Of a DNA stretch of 64,000 nucleotides, positions 30,386 through 38,948 are shown one piece after another. Origin of the DNA: Caldilineaceae bacterium. GTDB taxonomy: Bacteria; Chloroflexota; Anaerolineae; Caldilineales; Caldilineaceae. The stretch is taken from the NCBI GenBank assembly GCA_019637685.1, contig JAHBVF010000020.1, forward strand, positions 1 to 64,000, read 5' to 3'. Position numbers and translations under genes: made by a program. Position 1 is the stretch's first letter. Each line of letters begins with the position of its first letter. The notes beneath the pieces were generated by a model. That model saw only the letters and a program-made list of their open reading frames with translations, was not told the origin of the DNA and made no database searches.

Positions 30386-32437
30386 TTACTCGCCAAATTC
30401 CGGCAAAAATAGGGGGAAAGGCAACTGGAGGGAAAGACCATCCGCCGAGACTGTGCCGCTGCCGCCCGCGGCGACCGGTAGCTTCTCAAGAGAATCGGCC
30501 GCGTAGAGACGCAGGGACAGAGTCGCTGCGTCTCCCAGCACATTCCGCTCGCCCCAGACTTCGCTCTGCTCGACAATAAGCGTCCCCGGTGTCCACCAGA
30601 GAGAGGGCAGGAATCCATCGTAGAATTCCCGTTCGGTCGCGGGGAGCGGCTCGGCAGACGCCACGCTCGATCGCGGCTCCAGCCCGGCGATATATTTGTA
30701 GCGTTTGTCCAAAGGACGCAACGCCTGCCAATAGAAAGTGACCGGAATGTTTGCCCCTGCCCACAGGGGGCGGCCCACCTCATACCCCACCAGTTCAATC
30801 GCGTCCCCAAAGCGCGCACCCACAGGAATCCCGTTGGCAGGCAATGCGTCGGCCACGGCCCCGCCCAACAGGAAAAGGTCCAGTTTCAGAATCGAATTGG
30901 GGCTGTGGAAACTCTGCTCCCGGATGCGCAGACTGTTCTCAGCCAGCCAGCCCTCCACCCGCCGTTCCGGGTCTGCAAAGGGGTACATCTGGGAAGTGAC
31001 CAACCAGACCCGGCGATAGGGGCCTGCCAGTCCGCCCAAAAGGGACTCGGTATTCCCCCATTCGCCGAACAGAGGCATCCCCCACCAGTGGACAGACAGC
31101 CCGGCCTTTTCAGCCGCCCCCAAGCGGTCTACGGGCAGATAGTAGCGGAAAAGGCGCTGCATATGGGGCGGGTTCAGCAGCAACACATCCCCAGGCATCA
31201 TCTCCCGGCGCAGCACCTGGCCCACCCCCACAAAGTCATCCTTGCCATACTCCGGCAGGGAAAAATAGTTGATTGTGCTATAAGCCGCGCCACCCACCAA
31301 TAACAGACAGAGCAGCCCCCCTGCGATCCGCTGGCGCTGCCAAATCAACGCCATACCACCAGCCACGCAGAGCAAAAAGAAGCCAGAAATTATCGACAGA
31401 TGGCGGGCATTCATATAGGCTGGCTGAAATTGATTGACCAGCACCAGCAGCAGCACCGGGCAGATGAGCAGCGCGGGCAGCAGCCAGCCCTGCCGATCCC
31501 AAAGGGGACGACGCATCGCCCACAGCCCGCCCAACAGCGCCAGTCCGCCAAAAATCATATCGAGCCACCAGACCTGCTCGATGTTCACACTCAGCCCCAG
31601 GCTATAGGCGTTGAGCAGATCGGGCAGCAGAATCGAAAAAGGCAGCGAGACAAAATTAGCTCCGCTGTGGGGCTGGCGCAGAATGAACCAGGCGGCCACT
31701 CCGATTCCGCCAGCCACCAGCCCCCCCCCGATCCCCACCAGCAGCAGGGCCAATCGGCGTCTGTGGCGCACGCCCAGCACAAGCACAAGCGCGTGGACAG
31801 GCAGCAGCAGCGCGGCAAAGTAGTGGCTGAACACGTAGACGAGTGTGACGCCGCAATAGGCAGCCAAGCGTTGCAGCCGCATGCGGGGATCGCTCTCATC
31901 GGCCCAACGGACAAGCAGATAACTGCTGAGCACCGCCAGCAGGGCTACAAGCGTATACATCCGGGCTTCCTGGCCATACCAGAGGTAGAAAGGGCTGCAC
32001 GCGGCCAACAGAAGCGCAAAGGGCGCGGTTTGTGGTGGCAGCACACCCCGGCGGATAAAGGCCCTGGACAACACCCACAGCCCTGGCAGCAGCAGTGTGG
32101 AAGCCATCAGCGATGGAAAGCGCAGCACAAATTCGCTCTGCCCCGCGAGCCGCACAAAGAGGCCCAAAAAGGCAAAATAGGCAAAGGGGTGCTGATCGAC
32201 AGTGGGCCGTTCGGAGATGGTATCTGAGAGGACAATACGCCCGGCCAAGAGATCCACCCAGCCGGATTCGGCCCGCTGCAGACTCAGGCTCTCGTCCCAC
32301 CAGAGGTTTTTGGCATCCAACTGCCAGGCGAGCCGGGCAAAGGCCAGAAGAATGAGAATAAGAAGCAGCCAGCGTCCGAAAGGGGAGAAACGCGCCAAAG
32401 ATGTTGGGGGGGCGGCGAGCGGTTGGGCAGTGTTCAT
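30386..32437 (-). CDS. GT39/ArnT-like membrane glycosyltransferase
   Basis: A 683-residue protein with about eleven membrane helices (about 20-415) followed by a soluble C-terminal region. The first extracytoplasmic loop has LDAKNLWWDESLSLQRAESG, matching the WxDE/D-type motif of GT-C enzymes of the GT39/PF13231 group that transfer sugars from polyprenyl phosphate. The C-terminal beta-rich part (PANGIPVGARFGDAIELVGY) resembles that of the neighbouring 783-residue protein, so the two may share an ancestral add-on domain. The start is ATG 32437, overlapping the previous gene's stop by one nt (TGATG); a GTG three nt upstream is possible. Confidence 0.72.
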   Translation of the reverse strand: MNTAQPLAAPPTSLARFSPFGRWLLLILILLAFARLAWQLDAKNLWWDESLSLQRAESGWVDLLAGRIVLSDTISERPTVDQHPFAYFAFLGLFVRLAGQSEFVLRFPSLMASTLLLPGLWVLSRAFIRRGVLPPQTAPFALLLAACSPFYLWYGQEARMYTLVALLAVLSSYLLVRWADESDPRMRLQRLAAYCGVTLVYVFSHYFAALLLPVHALVLVLGVRHRRRLALLLVGIGGGLVAGGIGVAAWFILRQPHSGANFVSLPFSILLPDLLNAYSLGLSVNIEQVWWLDMIFGGLALLGGLWAMRRPLWDRQGWLLPALLICPVLLLVLVNQFQPAYMNARHLSIISGFFLLCVAGGMALIWQRQRIAGGLLCLLLVGGAAYSTINYFSLPEYGKDDFVGVGQVLRREMMPGDVLLLNPPHMQRLFRYYLPVDRLGAAEKAGLSVHWWGMPLFGEWGNTESLLGGLAGPYRRVWLVTSQMYPFADPERRVEGWLAENSLRIREQSFHSPNSILKLDLFLLGGAVADALPANGIPVGARFGDAIELVGYEVGRPLWAGANIPVTFYWQALRPLDKRYKYIAGLEPRSSVASAEPLPATEREFYDGFLPSLWWTPGTLIVEQSEVWGERNVLGDAATLSLRLYAADSLEKLPVAAGGSGTVSADGLSLQLPFPLFLPEFGE

Positions 32438-33642
32438 CACAACCGATTATCTGGCAGAAGACGGGGATCGGCCAAACCGCTGCTCTGCCCGTAAATGGAC
32501 AGATGGCGGGCCGCGATATTCTCCCAGGCATACAGACGACTGGCTGCGCGGGCATTGGCGCGCAGCGAACCGGCCAGTTGGCAATCATCGGCAATGCGGG
32601 CCACGGCCTGGGCGGTTGCGTCCCCATCACCGGGGGGCACAGTCAGCCACTCCTCGCCATCCCGGAGTTCGGCCAGCGGGGTTTGGGGGGTGGTGGTGAC
32701 AATCGCACAGCCGTTGGCCAGCCCGGCCATCAGTGTGCCCCGGCGCAGGCTGGCCCCGTCGCTGTAGGGCATCACCAGCACGTCAATGGCGTTGAGGCTG
32801 GCAGCCACGCCGTCGTCGTCCAGCCGCCCGGTCCACTGCACCCGCGGACTCAGCCCCAGCGCGCCGATGCGCGCTTCCACTTCCTGCAAATAGGCGAAAT
32901 TGGTGGGATCGCTGGCCCCCACCCGCTCGCCTATCATCAACAGATGGGCGTTGCGCCCCTGTGTCACCAGCCGATGCAGGGATTCAATCAGTGTGATTCC
33001 CCCTTTGGAACGGTTGAGGAAGCCAAAATAGGCCATCACCAGATCGTCCGCGCCGTAGCCCAATCGGGCGCGTTCCCCTTGCCGTTCCCCCGCGCGCAGT
33101 GTCACCCCCCGGATGTTGCTGCCAATGGGGATGGCGGAAAGATTGGCAACCCGCCCAACCAGTGCCAGCCGGTCCTGCTCATTAGTGACAATTGTAGCAT
33201 CCGCGCTGAAGGCCGGGCGTTCTGTCACCCAGCGGCGCAGCCTGGCACCGGCCTTGGGAAAGAGATAGGGAACCAGCAGGTCGTGATAGGTCCACGCCAC
33301 CCGGAACCCCCGCCGACGCCAGAAAAGAGGGCCGAAATTGATGGCCGGGTGCATTCCAAAAGCAGCGGTCTGATATTGCACGTGAACCCAGTCCGCGGCC
33401 AATTCATCTGCCAGTGTGGCAATCCGGCCCAGACTGCGCCAATCCCAGCGGCTGATCTGTGGATAAGTCCGGGGATAATCCGGGGAAAGTGGGGGGATAG
33501 GCGAAAGTGATGTTCCACGCCGATGGGTGATGACCGACACTGCCAGCCCCTGCCCGGCCAATGTCTGGCCCAATGCAGCCGTATAGGCTCCGACGCCGCC
33601 CTGCATAGGCGGATATTCACCAGTCACCAGCAAAATATGCAT
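32437..33642 (-). CDS. GT4-family glycosyltransferase
   Basis: A 401-residue retaining glycosyltransferase of the GT-B fold. The N-terminus has the Gly-rich acceptor loop (VTGEYPPMQGGVGAYTAAL). The C-terminal nucleotide-sugar domain has VMAYFGFLNRSKGGITLIES and the acidic motif region (NAIDVLVMPYSDGASLRRGT, then LMAGLANGCAIVTTTP). The usual EX7E glutamate pair is not obvious: the first position is replaced in DGASLRRGTL. Sugar specificity is unknown. It shares 1 nt with the GNAT gene stop (TGATG) and precedes the GT39-like gene. Confidence 0.85.
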   Translation of the reverse strand: MHILLVTGEYPPMQGGVGAYTAALGQTLAGQGLAVSVITHRRGTSLSPIPPLSPDYPRTYPQISRWDWRSLGRIATLADELAADWVHVQYQTAAFGMHPAINFGPLFWRRRGFRVAWTYHDLLVPYLFPKAGARLRRWVTERPAFSADATIVTNEQDRLALVGRVANLSAIPIGSNIRGVTLRAGERQGERARLGYGADDLVMAYFGFLNRSKGGITLIESLHRLVTQGRNAHLLMIGERVGASDPTNFAYLQEVEARIGALGLSPRVQWTGRLDDDGVAASLNAIDVLVMPYSDGASLRRGTLMAGLANGCAIVTTTPQTPLAELRDGEEWLTVPPGDGDATAQAVARIADDCQLAGSLRANARAASRLYAWENIAARHLSIYGQSSGLADPRLLPDNRL

Positions 33643-34565
33643 CAGAGCTGCTTTTCCAGTGTATAGCCCCGATAGTTTATCTCCTCAAAACCGGCTTGGC
33701 GGCACAACCCCAGTCCAGCCCGGTTGGCGTGGGCCACAAAAGTGACAAGCGTGTGGTTGCCCCGCTGATGCGCGTCGTTGATCATCCGGCGCAGCAGCCA
33801 GCGCCCAATGCCTTTGCGCCGCCAGGCCGAAGCCACAATCAGCTCGACCAGACCGGCCACGGGGTTGGCATCCTTGGGATTGACCACCTGCCGCTCAATC
33901 ATACGCGTGGCAGCAATACGCATCTCATCGTCCTCATAAATCTGATAGCGCAGACCAGTTTCATCGTTTTCGGGATAGAGAGTGTAGCTGCCAACAGGCA
34001 CATCCTCCCGCCCCAGCCGGTTCAGAGGATAGGCAAGACAGTAGTAGCGCTCAGTGGGGCGATAGCCGGCCTGGTTCAGCCAGCGCTGGTGGTCTTCCCA
34101 CGTGGAGGGCAGAATGCCCGCGCCCATCTGATAGGCAGGATAGCCTGTGCTGAAAGAGAAGGCCCGCACCCGGCGCACGCTCTGCTCCCGCCAGAAGGTC
34201 TCGGCTGTCTGCAATAGCAGGCGGGCAACCCGGCTAGAAAAATTGTAATCGGTGGGCACGACCAGAAAACGCAACAGCCCCAGAGGGCGGTCGTCCATCA
34301 AATGCTGGGTGGCGTGATCGTAGCCCAGTCCCACGTCGATAAATCCCAGCAGCCGCTCCTCGGCCAGCACGCCGAATATCTGGTGGCGCAGCCAGCGAAC
34401 CGAATGCAGGCTGGACGGTTCTGGCTGAAAACAATTGGCCTGAATCTCCGCGTCATCCATTGGGCAGGTGAACAGGGCACCGGAGAGGGTCTGGGCCAGG
34501 AGCGCGTGCATCTGATGGCTGTCGGGAGGGTAGAGAAGACGGGCGTAGAACCGTTCGGAGGCCAT
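33642..34565 (-). CDS. GNAT-family N-acetyltransferase
   Basis: A 307-residue protein with a C-terminal GNAT domain (about 215-307): VVNPKDANPVAGLVELIVAS followed by the acetyl-CoA loop AWRRKGIGRWLLRRMINDAH and a terminal strand HANRAGLGLCRQAGFEEINY. The N-terminal 200 residues look like a second, degenerate GNAT-like fold (QIFGVLAEERLLGFIDVGLG, LRFLVVPTDYNFSSRVARLL). The substrate is unknown; amino-sugar or protein acetylation are both possible. It is separated by 3 nt from the next upstream gene. Confidence 0.75.
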   Translation of the reverse strand: MASERFYARLLYPPDSHQMHALLAQTLSGALFTCPMDDAEIQANCFQPEPSSLHSVRWLRHQIFGVLAEERLLGFIDVGLGYDHATQHLMDDRPLGLLRFLVVPTDYNFSSRVARLLLQTAETFWREQSVRRVRAFSFSTGYPAYQMGAGILPSTWEDHQRWLNQAGYRPTERYYCLAYPLNRLGREDVPVGSYTLYPENDETGLRYQIYEDDEMRIAATRMIERQVVNPKDANPVAGLVELIVASAWRRKGIGRWLLRRMINDAHQRGNHTLVTFVAHANRAGLGLCRQAGFEEINYRGYTLEKQL

Positions 34566-34568
34566 CGG

Positions 34569-34991
34569 TTAGTCAACAATCTTCCGCTGCAAAATCGCCA
34601 GCAACTCGTCCTGACGCTCTACGCCAGGCAGAAAACAGGAGCGGGGCGTGTCCAAATCGAGCAGGCCATTGTCGGCCAAGGGATAGTAGATCAGACTGAT
34701 GGATTTGCCCATACGCCCGGATTCTTCGCAGGTGGCAATCTGGCGAAAAGCAATGGGCAACGGGCCAGAAAGGGGGCGGCGGCGCACCAGTCCCGTCTCA
34801 GTCAGTTCGACTGTGCTGACGGCCCATCCCAAATTGACCAGCGCAAAAAGCAGGGCACAGCCAATAAAGAAGAGCGTTCCACCGGCAAAGTTTCGGGTCA
34901 GCTCCCAGGCAAAAAGCAGGACGACCAAAAGGCCGATCCCGGCCATCGCCCCATAGGAACGCCGGGGGCGAAACACTTGGACATCAGACAT
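34569..34991 (-). CDS. Small PH-like membrane protein
   Basis: A 140-residue protein with two closely spaced membrane helices (about 14-30 and 38-56) and a short soluble C-terminal domain (STVELTETGLVRRRPLSGPL, RQIATCEESGRMGKSISLIY). The arrangement, two helices then a small beta-rich domain starting with a turn-rich VELTETGLVRR, resembles bacterial PH (bPH2/YdbS-like) membrane proteins. Function unknown. Its start overlaps the stop of the FMN reductase gene by 8 nt, so the two are probably co-translated. Confidence 0.6.
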   Translation of the reverse strand: MSDVQVFRPRRSYGAMAGIGLLVVLLFAWELTRNFAGGTLFFIGCALLFALVNLGWAVSTVELTETGLVRRRPLSGPLPIAFRQIATCEESGRMGKSISLIYYPLADNGLLDLDTPRSCFLPGVERQDELLAILQRKIVD

Positions 34992-35601
34992 CCTCGTCTA
35001 TAATCTCCACCAGGCGGTGTTCCAGCTCAGGGACCATACTGTGCAGCCGGGTAAAACGCACCAGCTCCCGCCCCAGAAAACGGATGCGATCCTCCAGCCC
35101 CCTGTCCACCAATTGGCCGTCCACAAAGGCCGTGCGCACATTGGGAATGCTGATCTGGACAGGCAGGCTCCAGCCGCCCACGCCCCGTACCACCACCCGC
35201 AGATGGCTCAGTGTGTTGGCTGCCCCCGCGTTGCCGCCAGCCACCCCCAGCAGCCCAAAAACTTTGCCCCGAAACTCGTCGCCTCCCATCAGGTCCAGCG
35301 CATTTTTGAGCACGCCGCTGAAGCTATTGTGGTATTCGGGGGAACCCAGAAAAATGCCCTGGGCCGCGCCCACCCGCGCCTTCATTTCCTGAACCTGAAG
35401 ATTGTCGTCCCGGTCTTGGGGGCTGCTGCACAGGGGCAGATCAAAAGCAGCCAGATCGATGAGATCGATGGTTGCGCCCGCGCTCCTGGCCGCGGCCAGG
35501 GCCAGTTCCAGGGCCATGCGGGTATAGCTCTGGTCACCGCGCATACTGCCACAAATGGCCGCGATGTGGACAGGGACAAGGGGTGCATGTATGGTCGCCA
35601 A
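34984..35601 (-). CDS. NADPH-dependent FMN reductase-family flavoprotein
   Basis: A 205-residue flavodoxin-like protein. The FMN phosphate loop is visible (AAICGSMRGDQSYTRMALEL), followed by GIFLGSPEYHNSFSGVLKNA and LDLMGGDEFRGKVFGLLGVA then GGNAGA, the pattern of PF03358 (azoreductase/chromate-reductase-like) proteins. It reduces quinones, azo dyes or flavin with NAD(P)H in characterised relatives; the substrate here is unknown. The most plausible start is a TTG at 35601 with GGAG upstream; no ATG lies in a sensible position. Confidence 0.85.
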   Translation of the reverse strand: MATIHAPLVPVHIAAICGSMRGDQSYTRMALELALAAARSAGATIDLIDLAAFDLPLCSSPQDRDDNLQVQEMKARVGAAQGIFLGSPEYHNSFSGVLKNALDLMGGDEFRGKVFGLLGVAGGNAGAANTLSHLRVVVRGVGGWSLPVQISIPNVRTAFVDGQLVDRGLEDRIRFLGRELVRFTRLHSMVPELEHRLVEIIDEDV

Positions 35602-35621
35602 TGGGTTGACTCCGGTTGCAG

Positions 35622-35966
35622 TTATTGTTCTGTTGGCGCGGGCGTGTCGTCAACGCCGGGCTTGTCAGCACGAACCAAAAAAGCCAGCACGACAAATCCA
35701 ATCACCGACACCGCCACGCCAGTCACAATCACTGCGCGCAGCACACCGCTCTCCCAGACAGACGGATTCAGCCCGGCAAAGCCGCCCAGAATCCCAGCCA
35801 AAGGGACACTGGCGATGAGAAGCATCCGCACCATCACTTGGGCCGGTGCGGGCAAAGGACCCGGCTTGCGATTCATCCGCTGCATCAGCCCCAAAATCGC
35901 AGCCATCGGATAGATGGCTCCGGCCAAGAGAAGCAGTATCGCGCCAATTTTGATCAGAATATCCAT
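35622..35966 (-). CDS. Unknown 114-aa membrane protein
   Basis: A small protein with three likely membrane helices (about 4-28, 48-63, 77-97) and a polar tail. I do not recognise a family. The frame is open far upstream, but only from ATG 35966 is the translation membrane-like, and the upstream DNA is the repeat-bearing intergenic region. It precedes the FMN reductase gene by 20 nt and may be the first gene of a four-gene unit with it, the PH-like protein and the GNAT protein. Confidence 0.6.
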   Translation of the reverse strand: MDILIKIGAILLLLAGAIYPMAAILGLMQRMNRKPGPLPAPAQVMVRMLLIASVPLAGILGGFAGLNPSVWESGVLRAVIVTGVAVSVIGFVVLAFLVRADKPGVDDTPAPTEQ

Positions 35967-36038
35967 AGAAGAAACCCCGGCTTTTGGGCTGAATGTCCGT
36001 CTATCATACCAGCATTTCCGCCCAGATAGAAACCGAAT

Positions 36039-36178
36039 CGGGGATACAGAATGCAATTCAAGTCGGGGGCGCGATATGCTGATTCCGGGAATCGACCAGA
36101 CAATCCAGAGCATTTGCACCAGGTTTGGTCGATTCCCGGAATCGGTTGCTCCCAATCTGAATTGCACCCGGGGATACA
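36039..36178. mobile_element. MITE-like inverted-repeat element flanked by direct repeats
   Basis: CGGGGATACA occurs at 36039-36048 and again at 36169-36178. Immediately inside lie imperfect inverted arms with TGCAATTCA (36052-36060) and TGAATTGCA (36158-36166). Further inside, 36081-36098 and 36126-36143 are perfect 18-bp inverted arms (GATTCCGGGAATCGACCA), themselves containing the palindrome GATTCCGGGAATC. The layout, direct repeat-inverted repeat-centre-inverted repeat-direct repeat over 140 bp, is that of a small non-autonomous element, but a 10-bp duplication is only circumstantial evidence of insertion. Confidence 0.5.
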
Positions 36179-36190
36179 AACCGGAGACGC

Positions 36191-36224
36191 AAAAAGAGAG
36201 GGACCCATTCAGGCATCCCTCTCT
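36191..36224 (-). terminator. Terminator after the 452-aa glycosyltransferase gene
   Basis: AGAGAGGGA (36195-36203) pairs perfectly with TCCCTCTCT (36216-36224) with a 12-nt loop. The minus strand continues TTTT after the stem. It lies 65 nt past the gene's stop. Confidence 0.75.
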
Positions 36225-36289
36225 CCCTCTGTGCCACATTGATTCTCTCCCTACGCTTTCCCTCTGCACCTTATTATTCCTTGCGCGGG

Positions 36290-37648
36290 CTAGGCCACAG
36301 GCCCTGTCTGGCTGACGTGAGCGTACATCTCCAGCAGCCGGGCCGCGTGTTCTGCCATCACCGGCGCGGGGCGGATCATCCGGGACATCGCGCGCAGGGA
36401 TTCGGGGGCCGCGGCGATCTCGGCCAGCACACCCGCCAGCGCGTCCACATTCCCCGCGGCAAAGAGCCGGCCTGTGCGCCCCTCTTCCACCTTTTCTGCC
36501 AGCGCGCCCAAACGGCTGGCCACTACCGGCGTACCCACGCCAAAGGCCTCCTGGATCACCAGCGGGGAATTTTCGTACCAGAGGGAAGGAACCACCAGAC
36601 AATCGATCTGGCGCAGGGCCGCGCCCACCTGCTGGGGTTGCAGCAGACCGGCAAAACGAATGTTGGGATGGCGGGCCAGCGCTTTCAACTCTTCCACATA
36701 CGCGGGGAAGGTCTGCTCGCTGCCATAAATGGTCAGGGACGCATTGTCGCCCAGTCGATTGAAAGCCTCAATCAAAATGTGCACGCCCTTTTGCCAGGCC
36801 AAGGAGCCAAGAAAGCCAAAATGGGGATGGGCGGGCGGCTCCGGCAGGGGTATCGTTGCCCGCTGTGCCAGTTTGCTGTCGTCCAGCCCATTCTCCAGCA
36901 CAACAATTCGTTCTGGCGGAAAGCCGTGGCGCACATACTGGTCACGCAGAAAGGCGCTGGGGGCCACAAACAGATCCACCGATTCGGTCACTTTGCGCAG
37001 ATAGCGGTTGCGGTAGACGAAAGGGACAGCGACCAGTGGACGTATGGAACGCATCCAACTCAGGTCCGCGCGCTCCGTAGCACAATCCACACAGTTCATA
37101 CAGCCCGCAGAGGGGCCATTGCACGGGGTATGATCCGGGCGGATAAGCTGGCTGTTGGCGCAGAAATACCAGTAGTCGTGGAGGGTGACGATTTGGGGAT
37201 AGTCCTGTGCCAATTCGATGAGCCGGGCCGAGACGCCCTGAACGTGCTGGAAATGGACGACATCCGGTTGAATTTCAGCCAGAAACGTCTGGAAGTGCGC
37301 CTCGAAGGACGCATCCCGAAAAGTGTGCCAATACTGGCGCACCGGGTCTTCGTGGATGCGGTCGGCGGGCAGGGGAATCCGCCACAGATGGACGCCCTCC
37401 CGAAGGATGCGCTCGTCGCCGGGCAACAGATCGGGCGCGGGATAGAAGATGTGAATTTCGTGGCCGGCCTGGGCCAGCTCCCGGGCCAAACCCCACGTAT
37501 AAATTTCTGTACCACCCACACTCTCCGGCGGAAATTTGTGAACGACAAAGGCAATGCGCCGCCGCTCTTCTGGCGGTGTGGGCGGCAGGCTGACTGTCCA
37601 ACCGGCCACCTGCGCGCCCGGCGTCAGGGGGGTCCTAGAGACACTCAT
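36290..37648 (-). CDS. GT4-family glycosyltransferase
   Basis: A 452-residue GT-B enzyme. The N-terminal loop is FVVHKFPPESVGGTEIYTWG. The C-terminal donor domain has HFGFLGSLAWQKGVHILIEA and the EX7E motif in VPSLWYENSPLVIQEAFGVG. A cysteine cluster (SAGCMNCVDCATER, about residues 160-175) in the N-domain recalls the Cys-rich insert in some GT4 proteins of polysaccharide clusters and could bind a metal. The ATG at 37648 is preceded by GGAG; it overlaps the next gene by 14 nt. The last gene of a unit, followed by a terminator. Confidence 0.88.
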   Translation of the reverse strand: MSVSRTPLTPGAQVAGWTVSLPPTPPEERRRIAFVVHKFPPESVGGTEIYTWGLARELAQAGHEIHIFYPAPDLLPGDERILREGVHLWRIPLPADRIHEDPVRQYWHTFRDASFEAHFQTFLAEIQPDVVHFQHVQGVSARLIELAQDYPQIVTLHDYWYFCANSQLIRPDHTPCNGPSAGCMNCVDCATERADLSWMRSIRPLVAVPFVYRNRYLRKVTESVDLFVAPSAFLRDQYVRHGFPPERIVVLENGLDDSKLAQRATIPLPEPPAHPHFGFLGSLAWQKGVHILIEAFNRLGDNASLTIYGSEQTFPAYVEELKALARHPNIRFAGLLQPQQVGAALRQIDCLVVPSLWYENSPLVIQEAFGVGTPVVASRLGALAEKVEEGRTGRLFAAGNVDALAGVLAEIAAAPESLRAMSRMIRPAPVMAEHAARLLEMYAHVSQTGPVA

Positions 37649-38948
37649 TGCTTGCTCCGTCTGTGGGGGACGAGATTCGGGTTGCAATCTGAGAAAAAGC
37701 GTCATAACACTTGTCCAATGTGTAGTGTTCAGTCAGCGTCCGGTGTCCGGCACTGCCCAAACGCTCAGCCAGTTCAGGCTTGGCTAGAATCTGCTGGATG
37801 GCCGCGGCCAGGGCAAGGGACGCATCAAAGGGAACGAGCAGCCCGGTTTCCTCGTGGCGGACAAGGGCTGCCGGGCCACCGATGGCCGCGGCCACCACCG
37901 GTTTGCTGTGTTGCCAGGCTTCCAACAGAACAATACCAAAGGAATCGACCCGGCTGGGGAGCGCGAGGAGCGCACACTCGGCCAACAACGCCTGTTTTGT
38001 CCTTTCGTCTACCACCCCCAACAGATGAATGTGTTCCCTGAGAATAGCACCCACACGTGGGGGGAATATGTCCAGGAACACAGCCAACTGGTGTTGTTGG
38101 GGACCTGCGCAGACAATGTCCACGACTTCGCCCTGGCGGATCAGATCTGCCACGGCCTGCGCCAGCGTAAACGCGCCTTTGTCATAGGTGGCCGCGCCCA
38201 GAAAGAGCACAAACTGCCGGGGCAGTCCATAACGCTGGCGTATGGCTTCGCCATCCTGGCGGGCTTCGTCGAGATCGACTGCGTCCACGCCCAGCGACAG
38301 ACAGTGCAGGCGGGACGGAGCCACACCCCATTCGGCCAGCAGCGCCTTCTCTGACTGGGAGAGCGCAACGGTTGCCCCGGCCTGCTGATAGACGGCTGTC
38401 TGATGGGCCATACAAAAACGCGCTTTGATGGCGGGGCTACCCGTATGGATCAACGGCATGACAATCACCGGTGTGGCCTGGGCCAATGCAGCCTGGGCAG
38501 CGTCCACAAAGAGACCGTCCCACCCGGCATCCAGTACGACGAGCAGGTCCGCGTCGGCAAGCAGGGGAAGCAGAACTGATTGTAGCTCCAAAAGGGGTGG
38601 CAGGGAAGGGGTGAAATGTCTTAGCAGGGGCTGTAGCCAGGCCACGGGCAAGGGCAGGCGGGCCAAAAGGTGGGTCATCCGGCGCAGCACCCCAAAGCGG
38701 TAGGGCGCTGGCCAGGGATAGGTCAGCGGCAGACGGATGATCTGCACGCCGTCCTGCTCTTCGCGGGAAGGCAGATCAGCCCGGATCGACGGCGGGGGCC
38801 GCCAGAAGTCATCGGCCTGCTGCGCGTTGCTGGTCAGCACAATCACCCGGTGGCCGTCCATCCGCAGTCGCTGGGCCAGGGCGCGGCAGACGGTCTGCGC
38901 GCCCCCCACAAAAGGCGCGTAGGCAGGGAGAACAAACGCGATATGCAT
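37635..38948 (-). CDS. GT4-family glycosyltransferase
   Basis: A 437-residue GT-B enzyme with an N-terminal Gly loop (AFVLPAYAPFVGGAQTVCRA), a hinge into the donor domain (QFVLFLGAATYDKGAFTLAQ) and the EX7E-type motif in ALPSRVDSFGIVLLEAWQHS. Start ATG 38948 shares one nt with the preceding gene's stop (TGATG). The tail overlaps the next GT4 gene by 14 nt. It is probably a sugar transferase acting at the cytoplasmic face on a lipid-linked glycan; donor unknown. Confidence 0.88.
   Translation of the reverse strand: MHIAFVLPAYAPFVGGAQTVCRALAQRLRMDGHRVIVLTSNAQQADDFWRPPPSIRADLPSREEQDGVQIIRLPLTYPWPAPYRFGVLRRMTHLLARLPLPVAWLQPLLRHFTPSLPPLLELQSVLLPLLADADLLVVLDAGWDGLFVDAAQAALAQATPVIVMPLIHTGSPAIKARFCMAHQTAVYQQAGATVALSQSEKALLAEWGVAPSRLHCLSLGVDAVDLDEARQDGEAIRQRYGLPRQFVLFLGAATYDKGAFTLAQAVADLIRQGEVVDIVCAGPQQHQLAVFLDIFPPRVGAILREHIHLLGVVDERTKQALLAECALLALPSRVDSFGIVLLEAWQHSKPVVAAAIGGPAALVRHEETGLLVPFDASLALAAAIQQILAKPELAERLGSAGHRTLTEHYTLDKCYDAFSQIATRISSPTDGASNECL

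Larger units (their letters stand above)
35967..36289. other. 323-nt gap with hairpin element and terminator
   Basis: No gene is supported here. It contains a compact inverted-repeat element bounded by 10-bp direct repeats (36039-36178) and the terminator of the glycosyltransferase gene to the right (36191-36224). The promoter of the 114-aa protein gene should lie in 35967-36038, but I see no clear hexamer pair. Confidence 0.65.

Noticed and set aside
31400..32227. Gln/His-rich plus-strand frame of 275 codons
   Set aside because: It is antisense to the GT39-like membrane protein; its composition follows from reverse reading of Leu/Ala/Trp codons.
35967..36602. Extension of the 114-aa protein frame across the intergenic repeat
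   Set aside because: The translation is Arg/Gly-rich and runs through inverted repeats and a terminator, so it is not protein-coding in character.
36239..38041. 600-codon open frame on the plus strand
   Set aside because: It is the reverse of two clear GT4 genes, has no recognisable domains and is rich in His, Gln and Arg, typical of antisense shadow frames in G+C-rich DNA.
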